A DNA stretch of 64,000 nt from Bog-756 sp963725395 (GTDB lineage: Bacteria; Actinomycetota; Acidimicrobiia; Acidimicrobiales; RAAP-2), in NCBI GenBank assembly GCA_963725395.1, contig CAVRYH010000012.1, positions 216,709-280,708 on the forward strand, in the 5' to 3' direction. The notes beneath the pieces were generated by a model, which saw only the letters and a program-made list of their open reading frames with translations, did no database searches and had not been told where the DNA came from. A program made the translations under genes and the position numbers. Below are positions 51,647 to 60,001 of the stretch, one piece after another. Position 1 is the first letter of the stretch. The number at the start of each line of letters is the position of its first letter.

Positions 51647-52117
51647 TCACCCGTGATCGGGAGTGAACAGGAAGCCCATGGTTTCCCTAATGGCTGCGTC
51701 CACCAGCTCGATCCGGACGCCCAGTTCATTGCGATGATAGGCGAACGACACCGGCGACAGGTCGCCGCTCCGACCGCACAGCTGCAGTGGACAGCCGGCA
51801 CCGGTCAGCGCCGCCCCCTGGGCGGCCAGGTCGTCGCTCCAGAAGCCGATGTGGTGGAGGTTGGAGTCGTCGTTGCGCTCCCAGTGTGAGCCGGGAACCT
51901 CCTCGATCAGCTCGAGGTGCGGTGCGTCGACGGAGTAGCACATGGCCGTAGGGAGGACGACGTCCCGACCATCGCCGTCGCGGTACTCGACCGAGTCGAG
52001 TCGCATCACCGGACCCCAGGAAACGCCCAGCTGCTCGCTCATCGTCGCCCGGGCCGCCACGAGGTCAGCGACCACGATGCCCACGTGGTACAGCGGGCCC
52101 AGCTGCCGGTCAGTCAT
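51647..52117 (-). CDS. VOC family protein
   Basis: Protein of 156 residues with LGPLYHVGIVVADLVAARAT, LELIEEVPGSHWERND and LHHIGFWSDDLAAQGAAL, the metal-site pattern of glyoxalase/extradiol-type VOC proteins, including His in YHVG and HHIGF. ATG 52117 overlaps the stop of the P450 remnant (ATGA), so translation was coupled to that gene. It probably belongs to a catabolic unit divergent from the dehydrogenase operon. Confidence 0.85.
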   Translation of the reverse strand: MTDRQLGPLYHVGIVVADLVAARATMSEQLGVSWGPVMRLDSVEYRDGDGRDVVLPTAMCYSVDAPHLELIEEVPGSHWERNDDSNLHHIGFWSDDLAAQGAALTGAGCPLQLCGRSGDLSPVSFAYHRNELGVRIELVDAAIRETMGFLFTPDHG

Positions 52118-52433
52118 TTCGGTGGACCTCCGTCCTGTTCCGGTTTTGGATCGGCAGTGGCGAGAACGTGGACCGGGTCGCCGAACGGGGCCATGGCGTA
52201 GGCCTCCGGGCAGCCAGTGCCGATGTCGTGGAGGACGCTCACCAGATTGGAGGAGAAATAGTCGGTCCGGCGGACGGCTTCGCGGATGAGGGAGGGGTCG
52301 GAGACGAGGAAGGTGTCCTGTCCCGGGGTCCGCCAATCGGCGCTTCGCTCCGCAGCCAGTAGTAGGAGGGACCGGGATCGTCCACGACGTGGTTGCGGAG
52401 CAGCACTCATGGGTCGTCCAGATGAAACGCCAT
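52114..52433 (-). pseudogene. cytochrome P450 N-terminal remnant
   Basis: From ATG 52433 (AGGTGCG before it) the pieces in different frames read MAFHLDDP, then HVVDDPGPSYYWLRSEAPI, then DTFLVSDPSLIREAVRRTDY and VSVLHDIGTGCPEAYAMAPF, as at the start of actinobacterial P450s. At least two frame changes occur, and the protein ends at 52114, lacking the oxygen-binding helix and heme-Cys loop. It cannot be active. Its stop overlaps the VOC start, so a deletion seems to have joined it to that gene. Confidence 0.75.
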
Positions 52434-52602
52434 CGCACCTCCCCCAGCTTCGTCAGCGGTACTCCGTTCTCCATCGTATCGAAATACACTTCGGCCATGG
52501 CCTTCGGACTGCATCCTCAACGTCGGCGGACGAGGCACTGATGACCGGCCCCGTCCCAACAGTGCGCGCCGACCTAAACGTCGGGACGTCGTGGTCGGCC
52601 AC

Positions 52603-53616
52603 ATGAAGCAGATCCGAATCCACGGCCCCGACGACGTCCGCCTGGACGACATCGACCCGCCCGATCCCGGACCACGGGACATCGTTCTGCAGGTGGCCGC
52701 CTGCGGCATCTGCGGGTCCGACGTGTCCTGGGTGCACATGGGAGGGCTCGCGGGGCCATCCGGCCAGCCCATGCCGCTCGGCCACGAGTTGGCGGGCATA
52801 GTGGACTCGGTGGGCGCCGACGTCGAGGACATCACCGTCGGCGACCGGGTCATCGTGTATCCCGGCGCCGGCGATCATGGCCGCATCGGCAGCGGCGGCC
52901 CGGTCGGGGGGCTGACCCCGTCGCTCCTCCTGCGTGAGGCGCGTCTCGGCCAACGGGTGTTCCGGGTGCCCGACGGCGTGGCCCTCACCGTCGCCGCTCT
53001 TGCCGAGCCGCTCGCGGTCGGCATGCAGGCGGTCAACCGGGCGGACGTGGCACCCGGCGACAAGGTGGCCGTGTTCGGTTGTGGCCCGGTGGGACTGATG
53101 GCGATCGCCACACTGATCGACCGGGGCGTCCACGAGGTGGTGGCCATCGATCTCAGCCCGCTGCGCCTGGCCCTGGCCGAGAGCCTGGGTGCCCAGGCGG
53201 TGCTCGACCCGGCCACGGTCGACGTGTGGGCAGAGCTGGCCCGACTCCACGGCACGGCACCGTTCATGTTCGGGTCCACGCCTGCGACCGATGCGTTCAT
53301 CGAGGCGTCCGGGGCCGACCAGGTGATCGGTGACATCCTCCAGAACGGACGGGTTGGTGGTCGGATGTCAGTCGTGGCACTGCACTACCGGCCCGTGCCG
53401 ACCAGTTTCCTATTGCTGCTGATGAAGCAGTTCACAATCCGCGGCTCGATGGAGTACCCGCCCCGATTCGAAGACGCTATCGAACTGCTCGAGCGGCGGG
53501 ACCTGTCCGGGCTGATCACCCACCAGTTATCCCTCGAGGAGTTCCATCAGGGACTGCGGTTGCTCGAGGGCTCCAAGGACTGCGGCAAGGTGATGATCAC
53601 CATGGGGATGGCGTGA
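52603..53616 (+). CDS. zinc-type alcohol dehydrogenase (MDR superfamily)
   Basis: Protein of 337 residues from ATG 52603 (a GTG at 52591 is possible). GroES-like part with catalytic-zinc ligands in CGICGSDVSW and LGHELAGIV, then Rossmann VAVFGCGPVGLMAIA. The four-Cys structural zinc lobe found in many relatives is replaced by PGAGDHGRIGSGGPVGG, so only one zinc is expected. NAD(P)-dependent alcohol oxidation is likely. Its stop overlaps the next start (TGATG), the first of a four-gene operon. Confidence 0.87.
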   Translation: MKQIRIHGPDDVRLDDIDPPDPGPRDIVLQVAACGICGSDVSWVHMGGLAGPSGQPMPLGHELAGIVDSVGADVEDITVGDRVIVYPGAGDHGRIGSGGPVGGLTPSLLLREARLGQRVFRVPDGVALTVAALAEPLAVGMQAVNRADVAPGDKVAVFGCGPVGLMAIATLIDRGVHEVVAIDLSPLRLALAESLGAQAVLDPATVDVWAELARLHGTAPFMFGSTPATDAFIEASGADQVIGDILQNGRVGGRMSVVALHYRPVPTSFLLLLMKQFTIRGSMEYPPRFEDAIELLERRDLSGLITHQLSLEEFHQGLRLLEGSKDCGKVMITMGMA

Positions 53617-54365
53617 TGACCAACCTGTGCCGGTTCGACTTTTCCGGCACGGACGTGTTCGTGACCGGGGGAACCAGCGGGATCGGTCTGGCCACCGCGT
53701 CAGCGTTCGCCGACGCGGGTGCGACCGTCACGATCACCGGGACCCGTCCATCGGCCACCGCGTACGACACCGCGCTCGAGCGCTTCGGCTATCACCAGCT
53801 CGATCTGCGGGACACCGACGCCGTCGACGAGCTGGCCGCGGGTATCCACTCGCTCGACGTCCTGGTGAACAATGCCGGAGCGAACTTCCCCGACGGCAAG
53901 GACGAGTGGGATCCCGACGGGTTCTCCGCCGCGCTCGACCTGAACGTCGAGGGTGCCATGCGCCTCACGGTGCGTTGCCGTGCCGCACTGGCCGCCAGTG
54001 CGGTGTCCGGTGGGGCCAGTGTGACGAACATCGTGTCGATGACGGCGTTCCGTTCGACGACGATCGTGCCCGGGTACTCGGCCGCCAAGGCGGCGCTCCT
54101 CGCACTCACCCGGAATCTGGCCGTCCACTGGGTCGGAGACGGCACCCGGGTCAACGCCGTGGCACCGGGCCTGATCGACACCCCGATGACCGCCCCGATG
54201 AAGGCGTTCGAAGGGATGGTCGACGCTGAGCTGTCCAAGGCCGCCATCCGGCGCATGGGCCGGGCGGAGGAGGTGGCGGCCGCCGTGCTCTTTCTGGCCA
54301 GTGACGCGTCGGCCTACACGACCGGATCGGTACTCGCCGTCGACGGCGGGTACCTCGCGCTCTGA
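53616..54365 (+). CDS. SDR family oxidoreductase
   Basis: Classical SDR of 249 residues. TGGTSGIG near the N-terminus binds NAD(P), then NNAG, catalytic Ser in IVSMTAFRS and YSAAK with the Tyr-Lys pair; PGLIDTPM follows. ATG 53616 shares a base with the dehydrogenase stop. It is part of the MDR-SDR-sulfotransferase-MBL operon and could act on the same hydroxy or keto substrate. Confidence 0.9.
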   Translation: MTNLCRFDFSGTDVFVTGGTSGIGLATASAFADAGATVTITGTRPSATAYDTALERFGYHQLDLRDTDAVDELAAGIHSLDVLVNNAGANFPDGKDEWDPDGFSAALDLNVEGAMRLTVRCRAALAASAVSGGASVTNIVSMTAFRSTTIVPGYSAAKAALLALTRNLAVHWVGDGTRVNAVAPGLIDTPMTAPMKAFEGMVDAELSKAAIRRMGRAEEVAAAVLFLASDASAYTTGSVLAVDGGYLAL

Positions 54366-54392
54366 TCGCGTGCACCGAGCCAGCCGCGTCCG

Positions 54393-55646
54393 GTGACCCA
54401 CGAAATCCGCATCGGCGACCTGGCCGAGCCGGTCCTGAGTGACGTCCAGCGTTCCGCCCTGGCATACGGCGAGTCCCAGCACACCGACCTCTCAGTGGAT
54501 GCGGTGCTTGACGGGGCCATCGCGTCGACCGGACTCGACGACTTCGGCCCGGACGACTTCCGCGAACGTCTCGGTCTCTGGCTCTCCGAGATGGACGAGG
54601 ATCCCGACGCCGTCGGGCTGGCCCGTCTCGTACTGTTCGGGAACGCCGTGCGGTATGCATCCAACCGCCTACGGATCGCGGACCTCCTCCGACGCCACCC
54701 CGAGATCCGCGACGTGCCCATCGAACGACCGGTCATCGTCCTGGGCCTCCCCCGGTCGGGAACGACCAACCTCGTCAACCTGCTCGGCGCCGATCAGCGG
54801 TTCCGGTCGATGCCGCTGTGGGAGAGCTACGAGCCGGTCCCGGACCCGTCCGAGGTTCCCGACGCCGACGATGTGGATCCCCGGTGGACCCGGTGCAACG
54901 GGATGTGGGAGGCCATGCGAGCCACGGTGCCCCATGTGGCCGCCATGCACCCCATGGAGCCCGACCACATCCATGAGGAGATCGAACTCCAGCTCGCGGA
55001 CTTCGCCTCGTACAACCAGGAGTGGGTGTCCCGGGCGCCGAAATGGCGGGACTACCACCTCTCCCACGACCAAGGGCCGCACTACCGCTACATGAGGACC
55101 GCACTGCAGATCCTGCAGTGGCGCCGGCCGCGTGAGCGCTGGGTACTCAAGTCGCCGCAGCACCTCGAGCAGATCGGACCTCTGCTGTCCATCTTTCCCG
55201 ACGCCACCTTCGTGGTGACCCACCGGGACCCGGTGGCGGTCGTCCAGTCCACAGCGACGATGATGACCTACTCAGCACGCATGGCCTACCGGCACGCCAT
55301 ACCTGAGTGGTACGCCGAGTACTGGACCGACCGCATCCGCCTCCTGCTGGCCTCCTCGGTCCGCGACCGACACCTGCTCCCGGCCGAACGGACGGTCGAC
55401 GTGTACTTCGACCGGTACATGGCCGACGAGATGGGCACCCTGCAGCGCATCTACGACGCGGCCGGTCTGGAGCTCAGCCCTGAGGCCAGACGGCAGATCG
55501 ACGCCTATCGCCACGCCCATCCTCGAGGAAAGGAGGGCCGAGTCGTCTACGACCTGCGCCGGGACTTCTCCGTGACCCCGGAAGAGGTGCGTGCCCCGTT
55601 CGGCTTCTACTTCGACCGCTTCGACACCAGAACCGAGGTCACATGA
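54393..55646 (+). CDS. sulfotransferase family protein
   Basis: Protein of 417 residues. The PAPS 5'-phosphosulfate loop is GLPRSGTTN at 118-126, and the 3'-phosphate site is VVTHRDPVAVVQSTA. The Arg/Lys-rich RWVLKSPQHLEQI precedes it. This layout is that of actinobacterial Stf-like enzymes that transfer sulfate from PAPS to an alcohol or sterol-like acceptor. GTG 54393 is 27 bases after the SDR stop, and its own stop overlaps the next ATG. Some family members have lost the activity. Confidence 0.88.
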   Translation: MTHEIRIGDLAEPVLSDVQRSALAYGESQHTDLSVDAVLDGAIASTGLDDFGPDDFRERLGLWLSEMDEDPDAVGLARLVLFGNAVRYASNRLRIADLLRRHPEIRDVPIERPVIVLGLPRSGTTNLVNLLGADQRFRSMPLWESYEPVPDPSEVPDADDVDPRWTRCNGMWEAMRATVPHVAAMHPMEPDHIHEEIELQLADFASYNQEWVSRAPKWRDYHLSHDQGPHYRYMRTALQILQWRRPRERWVLKSPQHLEQIGPLLSIFPDATFVVTHRDPVAVVQSTATMMTYSARMAYRHAIPEWYAEYWTDRIRLLLASSVRDRHLLPAERTVDVYFDRYMADEMGTLQRIYDAAGLELSPEARRQIDAYRHAHPRGKEGRVVYDLRRDFSVTPEEVRAPFGFYFDRFDTRTEVT

Positions 55647-56908
55647 GCATCCAGGACCAGGTGGACCGCCTGATCGACGAGCGCCCCGGCAGGCAACTGC
55701 TGACCCCCGTCTACGAAGATCCGGCGCATCGCATCTCCGACACCATCTACCGGTCGAGCGGCACCACTGCCGCCTACCTCCTGCTGACCGACAGTGGCCG
55801 GGTGATCGTCAATACGGGTCTGGGCTTCGAGGCCCCGCACCACAAGCGGGTCTTCGATGCCGTGCGCGCCGGACCGACCCATCACATCATCACCACCCAG
55901 GCCCACGTCGACCACCTCGGCGGCGTGGGTCTGTTCCGTGAGCCGGGCACCACCTACATCGCCCAGGTGAACAACCTCGCCTGCCAGGCCGACGACGCCC
56001 GTATCCAGGCACTGCGGATGCGTACGGCCGGCATCTGGTTCGACATGCTGGGGACAGATGCCATCCGCATCGCCAAGGAGGACCCGGGAGTCCAGATGCG
56101 CCAGGACACCCCCACACCGGACATCACGTTCCACGACCGCCTCGGTCTCACCGTCGACGGGCTCCGGTTGGAGCTCATCGCATCCGTAGGGGAGACGATC
56201 GACAGCTGCATCGTGTGGCTTCCCGAGCACCGCACGGCGCTGATCAGCAACCTGCTGGGACCGCTCTTCCCGCACTTCCCGAACCTCAACACCCTCCGCG
56301 GGGACAAGTACCGGTCGGCGGAGGCCTACCTCGCCACCGTGCGACGCCTGCGCGAGCTACAGCCCGAGGTACTGGTCACCGGACATCACGACCCCATCGT
56401 CGGTTCCGAACTCATCGACGCATCGCTCGAACGCCTGCACGACGCCGTCGACTACGTCCATCGGCAGGCGCTCGAGGGGTTCAACGCAGGCACCGGCGTG
56501 TGGACGCTTATGCGCGAGATCCAGTTGCCCAACCACCTGCGGGTCGGTCAGGGTTACGGAAAGGTGTCGTGGGCCGTCCGGACCCTGTGGGAGACGTACG
56601 TCGGTTGGTTCCAGCTCCGGTCGACCACTGAGATGTACCCCGACTCGTCGGGCGCAGCGCTCGCTGAACTCGTGGAAGCGTCCGGGGTGGATGCAGCCGT
56701 CGGACGGGCCGAGGCGGCACTGGCCCGTGGTGATGCGGTCGTCGCCATCCGGGTGGCAGAAGCCGTGGACGCGGTATCACCCGAGGATCCGAGGGCCAAG
56801 GAGGTGCTCGTGGCCGCCCATCGGTACCTGCTCGATCACGGTGGCGACGTCAGCTTCTGGGAGCACGGCTGGCTGCACCACGAACTAGCACGCCGAGGAT
56901 CTGCCTGA
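55643..56908 (+). CDS. MBL-fold hydrolase, alkylsulfatase (SdsA)-like
   Basis: Metallo-beta-lactamase-fold protein of 421 residues. The metal site QAHVDHLGG (H88, D90, H91) is followed by further His in TGHHDPIVG, and a C-terminal helical part (about 300-420) resembles the dimerisation segment of alkyl/aryl sulfatases such as SdsA1. The usual HAHxDH begins with Gln here (QAHVDH). ATG overlaps the sulfotransferase stop as ATGA. It is the last gene of the operon. Sulfate-ester hydrolysis is likely but not shown. Confidence 0.82.
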   Translation: MSIQDQVDRLIDERPGRQLLTPVYEDPAHRISDTIYRSSGTTAAYLLLTDSGRVIVNTGLGFEAPHHKRVFDAVRAGPTHHIITTQAHVDHLGGVGLFREPGTTYIAQVNNLACQADDARIQALRMRTAGIWFDMLGTDAIRIAKEDPGVQMRQDTPTPDITFHDRLGLTVDGLRLELIASVGETIDSCIVWLPEHRTALISNLLGPLFPHFPNLNTLRGDKYRSAEAYLATVRRLRELQPEVLVTGHHDPIVGSELIDASLERLHDAVDYVHRQALEGFNAGTGVWTLMREIQLPNHLRVGQGYGKVSWAVRTLWETYVGWFQLRSTTEMYPDSSGAALAELVEASGVDAAVGRAEAALARGDAVVAIRVAEAVDAVSPEDPRAKEVLVAAHRYLLDHGGDVSFWEHGWLHHELARRGSA

Positions 56909-57234
56909 TGATGTGCCACTGCAGAAGGGGTTCGAACATCGACCTTTTCCTCAGTTAGCGATCGGATGCCACAAATGCCCATCTACCAGGGATAACGTTG
57001 TAACTCCAACTACGGGTGGAGGTTATGGGACTCGAACCCCGATCGTTGGGCGCTGATTACAGCTTAGAGGTCGGCCCACGCCTCCTCAGCAACTTGGCGA
57101 AGACGCCAGCCTATGGCCTTAGCCGCCGAGCTGAGGACTGACCCTGATCGTCAGCGGCAGCAGCTGAGGGTTACCCGAACCCCTCATTCACCGAGGTCCA
57201 GTTGAGTGTGCTCGGCCTGCTCGCTGAGGACGGG
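56909..57234. other. intergenic with tRNA-like remnant
   Basis: On the minus strand, 57018-57087 ends GGTTCGAGTCCC followed by AACCTCCA, as in a tRNA T arm and acceptor, but the D and anticodon arms do not fold properly, so I do not call a tRNA. GAGCTGAG-type palindromic bits lie near 57127-57165. No gene is seen. Confidence 0.4.
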
Positions 57235-57451
57235 TCACCGCACGACAGGCTTGAGACCTGCCCGGATGCCTGCGAGGAACACGAGCCAATCCTCCTCCGA
57301 CTCGCCCCCGGCAACTGGACTCGTCGAGGTGATTCCGCGACGTATCGCGTTTTTCGAGCTTGACCTCTTCCCACCAGGAGTCCTCGGCCCTCCCCTGGGT
57401 GTGAACCGCCCCGGGAATCCTGGAGGCTCTATCCCTTGAGAGGATGGAGTT

Positions 57452-57769
57452 ATGCCAAGGAGTCCCTATTCGCCGGAGGTGCGTGAGCGGGCCGTCCGGA
57501 TGTACTTCGACCACCGGCCCGAGTACCCCTCGGAGTGGGCAGCCATGACGGGCATCGCGGGCAAGCTCGGCATGACGCCAGAAACGCTGCGCAAGTGGGT
57601 CAGACGGGCCGAGATCGACAACGGCGAGCGTGCCGGTCTGACCACGGACGAGCGGGCCAGGTTGAAGGCGCTCGAGAAGGAGAATCGTGAGCTCCGTCGG
57701 GCCAACGAGATCCTGAAGGACGCCTCGATTTTCTTCGCGACCGAGCTCGACGGTCGACCGAAGAGGTAG
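57452..57769 (+). CDS. IS3 transposase OrfA
   Basis: Protein of 105 residues with an N-terminal helix-turn-helix (YSPEVRERAVRMYFDHRPEY, then LGMTPETLRKWVRRAEID) that binds the ends, and a leucine-zipper-like helix (LKALEKENRELRRANEILKD) for multimerisation. GAGAGGATGGAG lies before ATG 57452. Its end overlaps the orfB frame; a -1 shift would produce the full OrfAB transposase. Confidence 0.92.
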   Translation: MPRSPYSPEVRERAVRMYFDHRPEYPSEWAAMTGIAGKLGMTPETLRKWVRRAEIDNGERAGLTTDERARLKALEKENRELRRANEILKDASIFFATELDGRPKR

Positions 57770-58680
57770 TCGCCTACATCGACGCCAGGAAGGGTCGCTG
57801 GGGAGTCGAGCCGATCTGCAGGACCCTGCAGTTCGCTCCCGCCACCTACTACGCCAGGAAGTCCCGACCACCGTGTGCCCGCAGGCTGCGTGACGAGCAG
57901 CTGGAGCCGGAGATCTGCCGGGTGTTCGCCGAGAACTTCTCTGTCTACGGCGCCGACAAGGTCTGGGCCCAGCTCAACCGGGAGGGCACCCGGGTGGCCC
58001 GCTGCACCGTCGAGCGCCTGATGCGCAGCCAGGGCCTCCAAGGCGCCCGGCGGGGCCGGGTCTGGAAGCGGACGACCATCGGCGACGACACGCTCACCCG
58101 ACCGGCTGACCTGGTCGAGCGCCAGTTCCACGCGTCGGGGCCGAACCGGTTGTGGGTGGCGGACCTGACCTACGTGAAGACGCACACGGGTTGGGTCTAC
58201 GTGGCCTTCGTCGTCGACGTCTTCAGCCGGTGCATCGTCGGCTGGCAGGCATCGACGTCACTGCGCAGCGACCTGGCCATCGACGCGCTCGAGATGGCCG
58301 TCTACAGCCGCCGCAACGAGGACCTGTCCGAGCTGGTCCATCACTCGGACCGGGGAGTTCAGTACTTGTCGATCCGCTATACCGAGCGACTGGCCGAGGC
58401 CGGAGCCGTCGGATCGGTCGGCAGCCGGGGCGACTCCTACGACAACGCCCTGGCCGAGAGCTTCAACGGCCTCTATAAGGCCGAGCTGATCCACCGGCGC
58501 GGTCCCTGGAAGGGGGTCGAGGACGTCGAGTGGGCAACCCTCACCTACGTCGACTGGTTCAACAACCGCAGGCTGCACACCGAGATCGGCATGGTCCCAC
58601 CGGCAGAGTTCGAAGCCGCCTACTACCGTCAGAACACCCCGGCCGAGATGGCCGGTTCCCAAACCCGCGAGTCTCTATGA
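57730..58680 (+). CDS. IS3 transposase OrfB (expressed by -1 frameshift)
   Basis: DDE recombinase domain in the -1 frame relative to orfA. YIDARKGRWGVEPICRTLQ leads to the HTH_21 part, and the rve core has Asp in RLWVADLTYVKT, Asp in VHHSDRGVQY and Glu in YDNALAESFNGL, so the full catalytic triad is present. The candidate shift site is the T run at 57729-57732 (ATTTTC), inside the overlap. The frame has no good start of its own. It ends at 58680, just inside the right inverted repeat. Confidence 0.88.
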   Translation, partial: FLRDRARRSTEEVVAYIDARKGRWGVEPICRTLQFAPATYYARKSRPPCARRLRDEQLEPEICRVFAENFSVYGADKVWAQLNREGTRVARCTVERLMRSQGLQGARRGRVWKRTTIGDDTLTRPADLVERQFHASGPNRLWVADLTYVKTHTGWVYVAFVVDVFSRCIVGWQASTSLRSDLAIDALEMAVYSRRNEDLSELVHHSDRGVQYLSIRYTERLAEAGAVGSVGSRGDSYDNALAESFNGLYKAELIHRRGPWKGVEDVEWATLTYVDWFNNRRLHTEIGMVPPAEFEAAYYRQNTPAEMAGSQTRESL

Positions 58681-59018
58681 AACCCGGGGCGGTTCAGTGC
58701 TCGAGTTTCCGCATTCGGCCCGAGGTCCTTGATTGTGTCGTTCGAGTCTTCGCCCCCGCCTTCAACTTCTGCCCCTTCGGGCGCCATGGGTCTCCTTCCT
58801 TGGGACCACCATTTCGATGGCGGGTCCCGAATTCTCGGGCCACCAGGCATAGAATTCGCCGGGGTAGGGAGGACTACTCGAAACTTTTCTGCCAGGACTG
58901 ATGCGAATGAAGACGGCCTCTATGCCGTCGTTGTTTGACTAAAACCTGAGTCTCGATGGACTCAGTTGAAGTCAGAGACTTACGACGTTTCAGCTAGAGG
59001 TGCCATTACTGGCGGGGA

Positions 59019-59456
59019 TCAAACAATTCGGTAGGTCTGCACCGCGTGAGCCACAACTACCCCATCTGCGTCAGTCGCCGTGATCTCCGTAAAGATCAAT
59101 TCCTTGCCCCGCTTCACCGTTCGAGCACGGCAGAGAAGGTCTGACTTCTTGGCGGTCCCCACGTACTGCACGGATATGGACACGGTGGAGGCTCGGATCC
59201 CCTTGTCGAAGTCGTGGTTGGACCAGGCTGCTGCCGCCCCCGCCGTGTCGAGAGCGGCAGCGATGACACCACCGTGATAGGCGGCACCATCATTAGTCAG
59301 ATTCTCGCGGAAGGGCACCCGAAGCACCACGTCGTCGTGCTCGTAACGGTCAAAGACGACACCCATCCATTGAAGGAACATCGTCGAGGGCATCAGGTTG
59401 GCTATGGCAGCGCGACGCAGTTCCTGCTCCTCGTCGCTCAGGCCAACCTTGGGCAT
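59019..59456 (-). CDS. PaaI-like hotdog-fold thioesterase
   Basis: Protein of 145 residues, distinct from the one at 3676. AYHGGVIAAALDTAGAAAAW is the hotdog His-Gly-Gly turn and helix, followed by STVSISVQYVGTAKKSDL and GKELIFTEITATDADG. It hydrolyses an acyl- or aryl-CoA ester. It stands alone between the IS-interrupted ORF and an integrase remnant; no operon partner is seen. Confidence 0.87.
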   Translation of the reverse strand: MPKVGLSDEEQELRRAAIANLMPSTMFLQWMGVVFDRYEHDDVVLRVPFRENLTNDGAAYHGGVIAAALDTAGAAAAWSNHDFDKGIRASTVSISVQYVGTAKKSDLLCRARTVKRGKELIFTEITATDADGVVVAHAVQTYRIV

Positions 59457-60001
59457 TCTTCCCCCGTTCTGATCGTTGAGCTCCGTCGGATGATGCGGAC
59501 GCTAGAAGCGACTGCATACGACCGCAAGCGCAAAGCAATACTCAGCTGGTTGAGCTGACTGATCGGTCTCTGCCGGTCGAGCTGAGGACATCTGAACTCA
59601 GCCCCCCGAGCTGCTGAGGACGGTCTCGGTCACAAATCGACCTCAGCCGGCGGAGCTGAGTCAGTGATCGGTTACCAATATGTTGGCCCCCGTGGTCATT
59701 CTCCTCATTCGCGATCTCGAGAGCTTTCAGGCTTAGACGCAGACATGCCAGCCAGGGCATCCGCAAGCTCCCGATCGCGTCGATCGGGGGCGTGCTGGTA
59801 GCGGATTGCGCTGGCGCGCACCCGGGTGGCGCTAGGAGGGCACCGGCGGCGGTGAACGCGCCGGACTGCTGGCCGAAGTCCTCGGTGTCGGCATCTCTGC
59901 TGATGCGATGCGATAGCGCCCGTGGCCGCTGTAAATCGACCCGGCGACCCGGCGCGCCACTTCCCAATGAACGCCGGGCGATATAGTTAGCTACTTAGCA
60001 A
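59457..60001. other. intergenic with palindrome cluster and integrase remnant
   Basis: Three CTCAGC-type hairpins lie in a row at 59541-59558, 59597-59618 and 59642-59660, and a tyrosine-recombinase C-terminal scrap at 59705-59900 (minus). No intact gene. Confidence 0.6.
59705..59900 (-). pseudogene. tyrosine site-specific integrase C-terminal remnant
   Basis: The frame reads ATRVRASAIRYQHAPDRRD and RELADALAGMSASK to a stop at 59705. RxxAxxRYQHAxxxRDxxxADAL is the C-terminal end of phage-type tyrosine integrases, including the catalytic Tyr of the RYQH motif. The rest of the gene is not present in any frame nearby. Confidence 0.6.

Larger units (their letters stand above)
57402..58696 (+). 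mobile_element. IS3-family insertion sequence, apparently intact
   Basis: Imperfect inverted repeats of about 28 bases begin TGAACCGCCCCGGG at both ends (57402 and, reversed, 58696). GTG directly flanks each end (57399-57401 and 58697-58699), a 3-base target duplication typical of IS3. Length is 1295 bp. It carries orfA and orfB with a -1 overlap. The same subgroup as the decayed copy at 12958-14336. Confidence 0.93.
57235..58787 (-). pseudogene. small ORF interrupted by IS3 insertion
   Basis: Without the IS and one copy of the duplicated GTG, the minus strand reads an unbroken frame of 84 codons from ATG 58787 (behind GGAAGGAG) to TGA at 57235. It starts MAPEGAEVEGGGEDSND, and ends SSKNAIRRGITSTSPVA and EDWLVFLAGIRAGLKPVVR. 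The SKNAxxxGITS pattern resembles short unnamed actinobacterial proteins. Function is unknown. The insertion falls after codon 30. Confidence 0.7.

Noticed and set aside
53700..54482. Minus-strand frame opposite the SDR gene
   Set aside because: Shadow frame; the SDR catalytic motifs are on the plus strand.
57018..57087. A functional tRNA gene on the minus strand
   Set aside because: The T arm is only partly paired, and the anticodon arm folds with a four-base loop.
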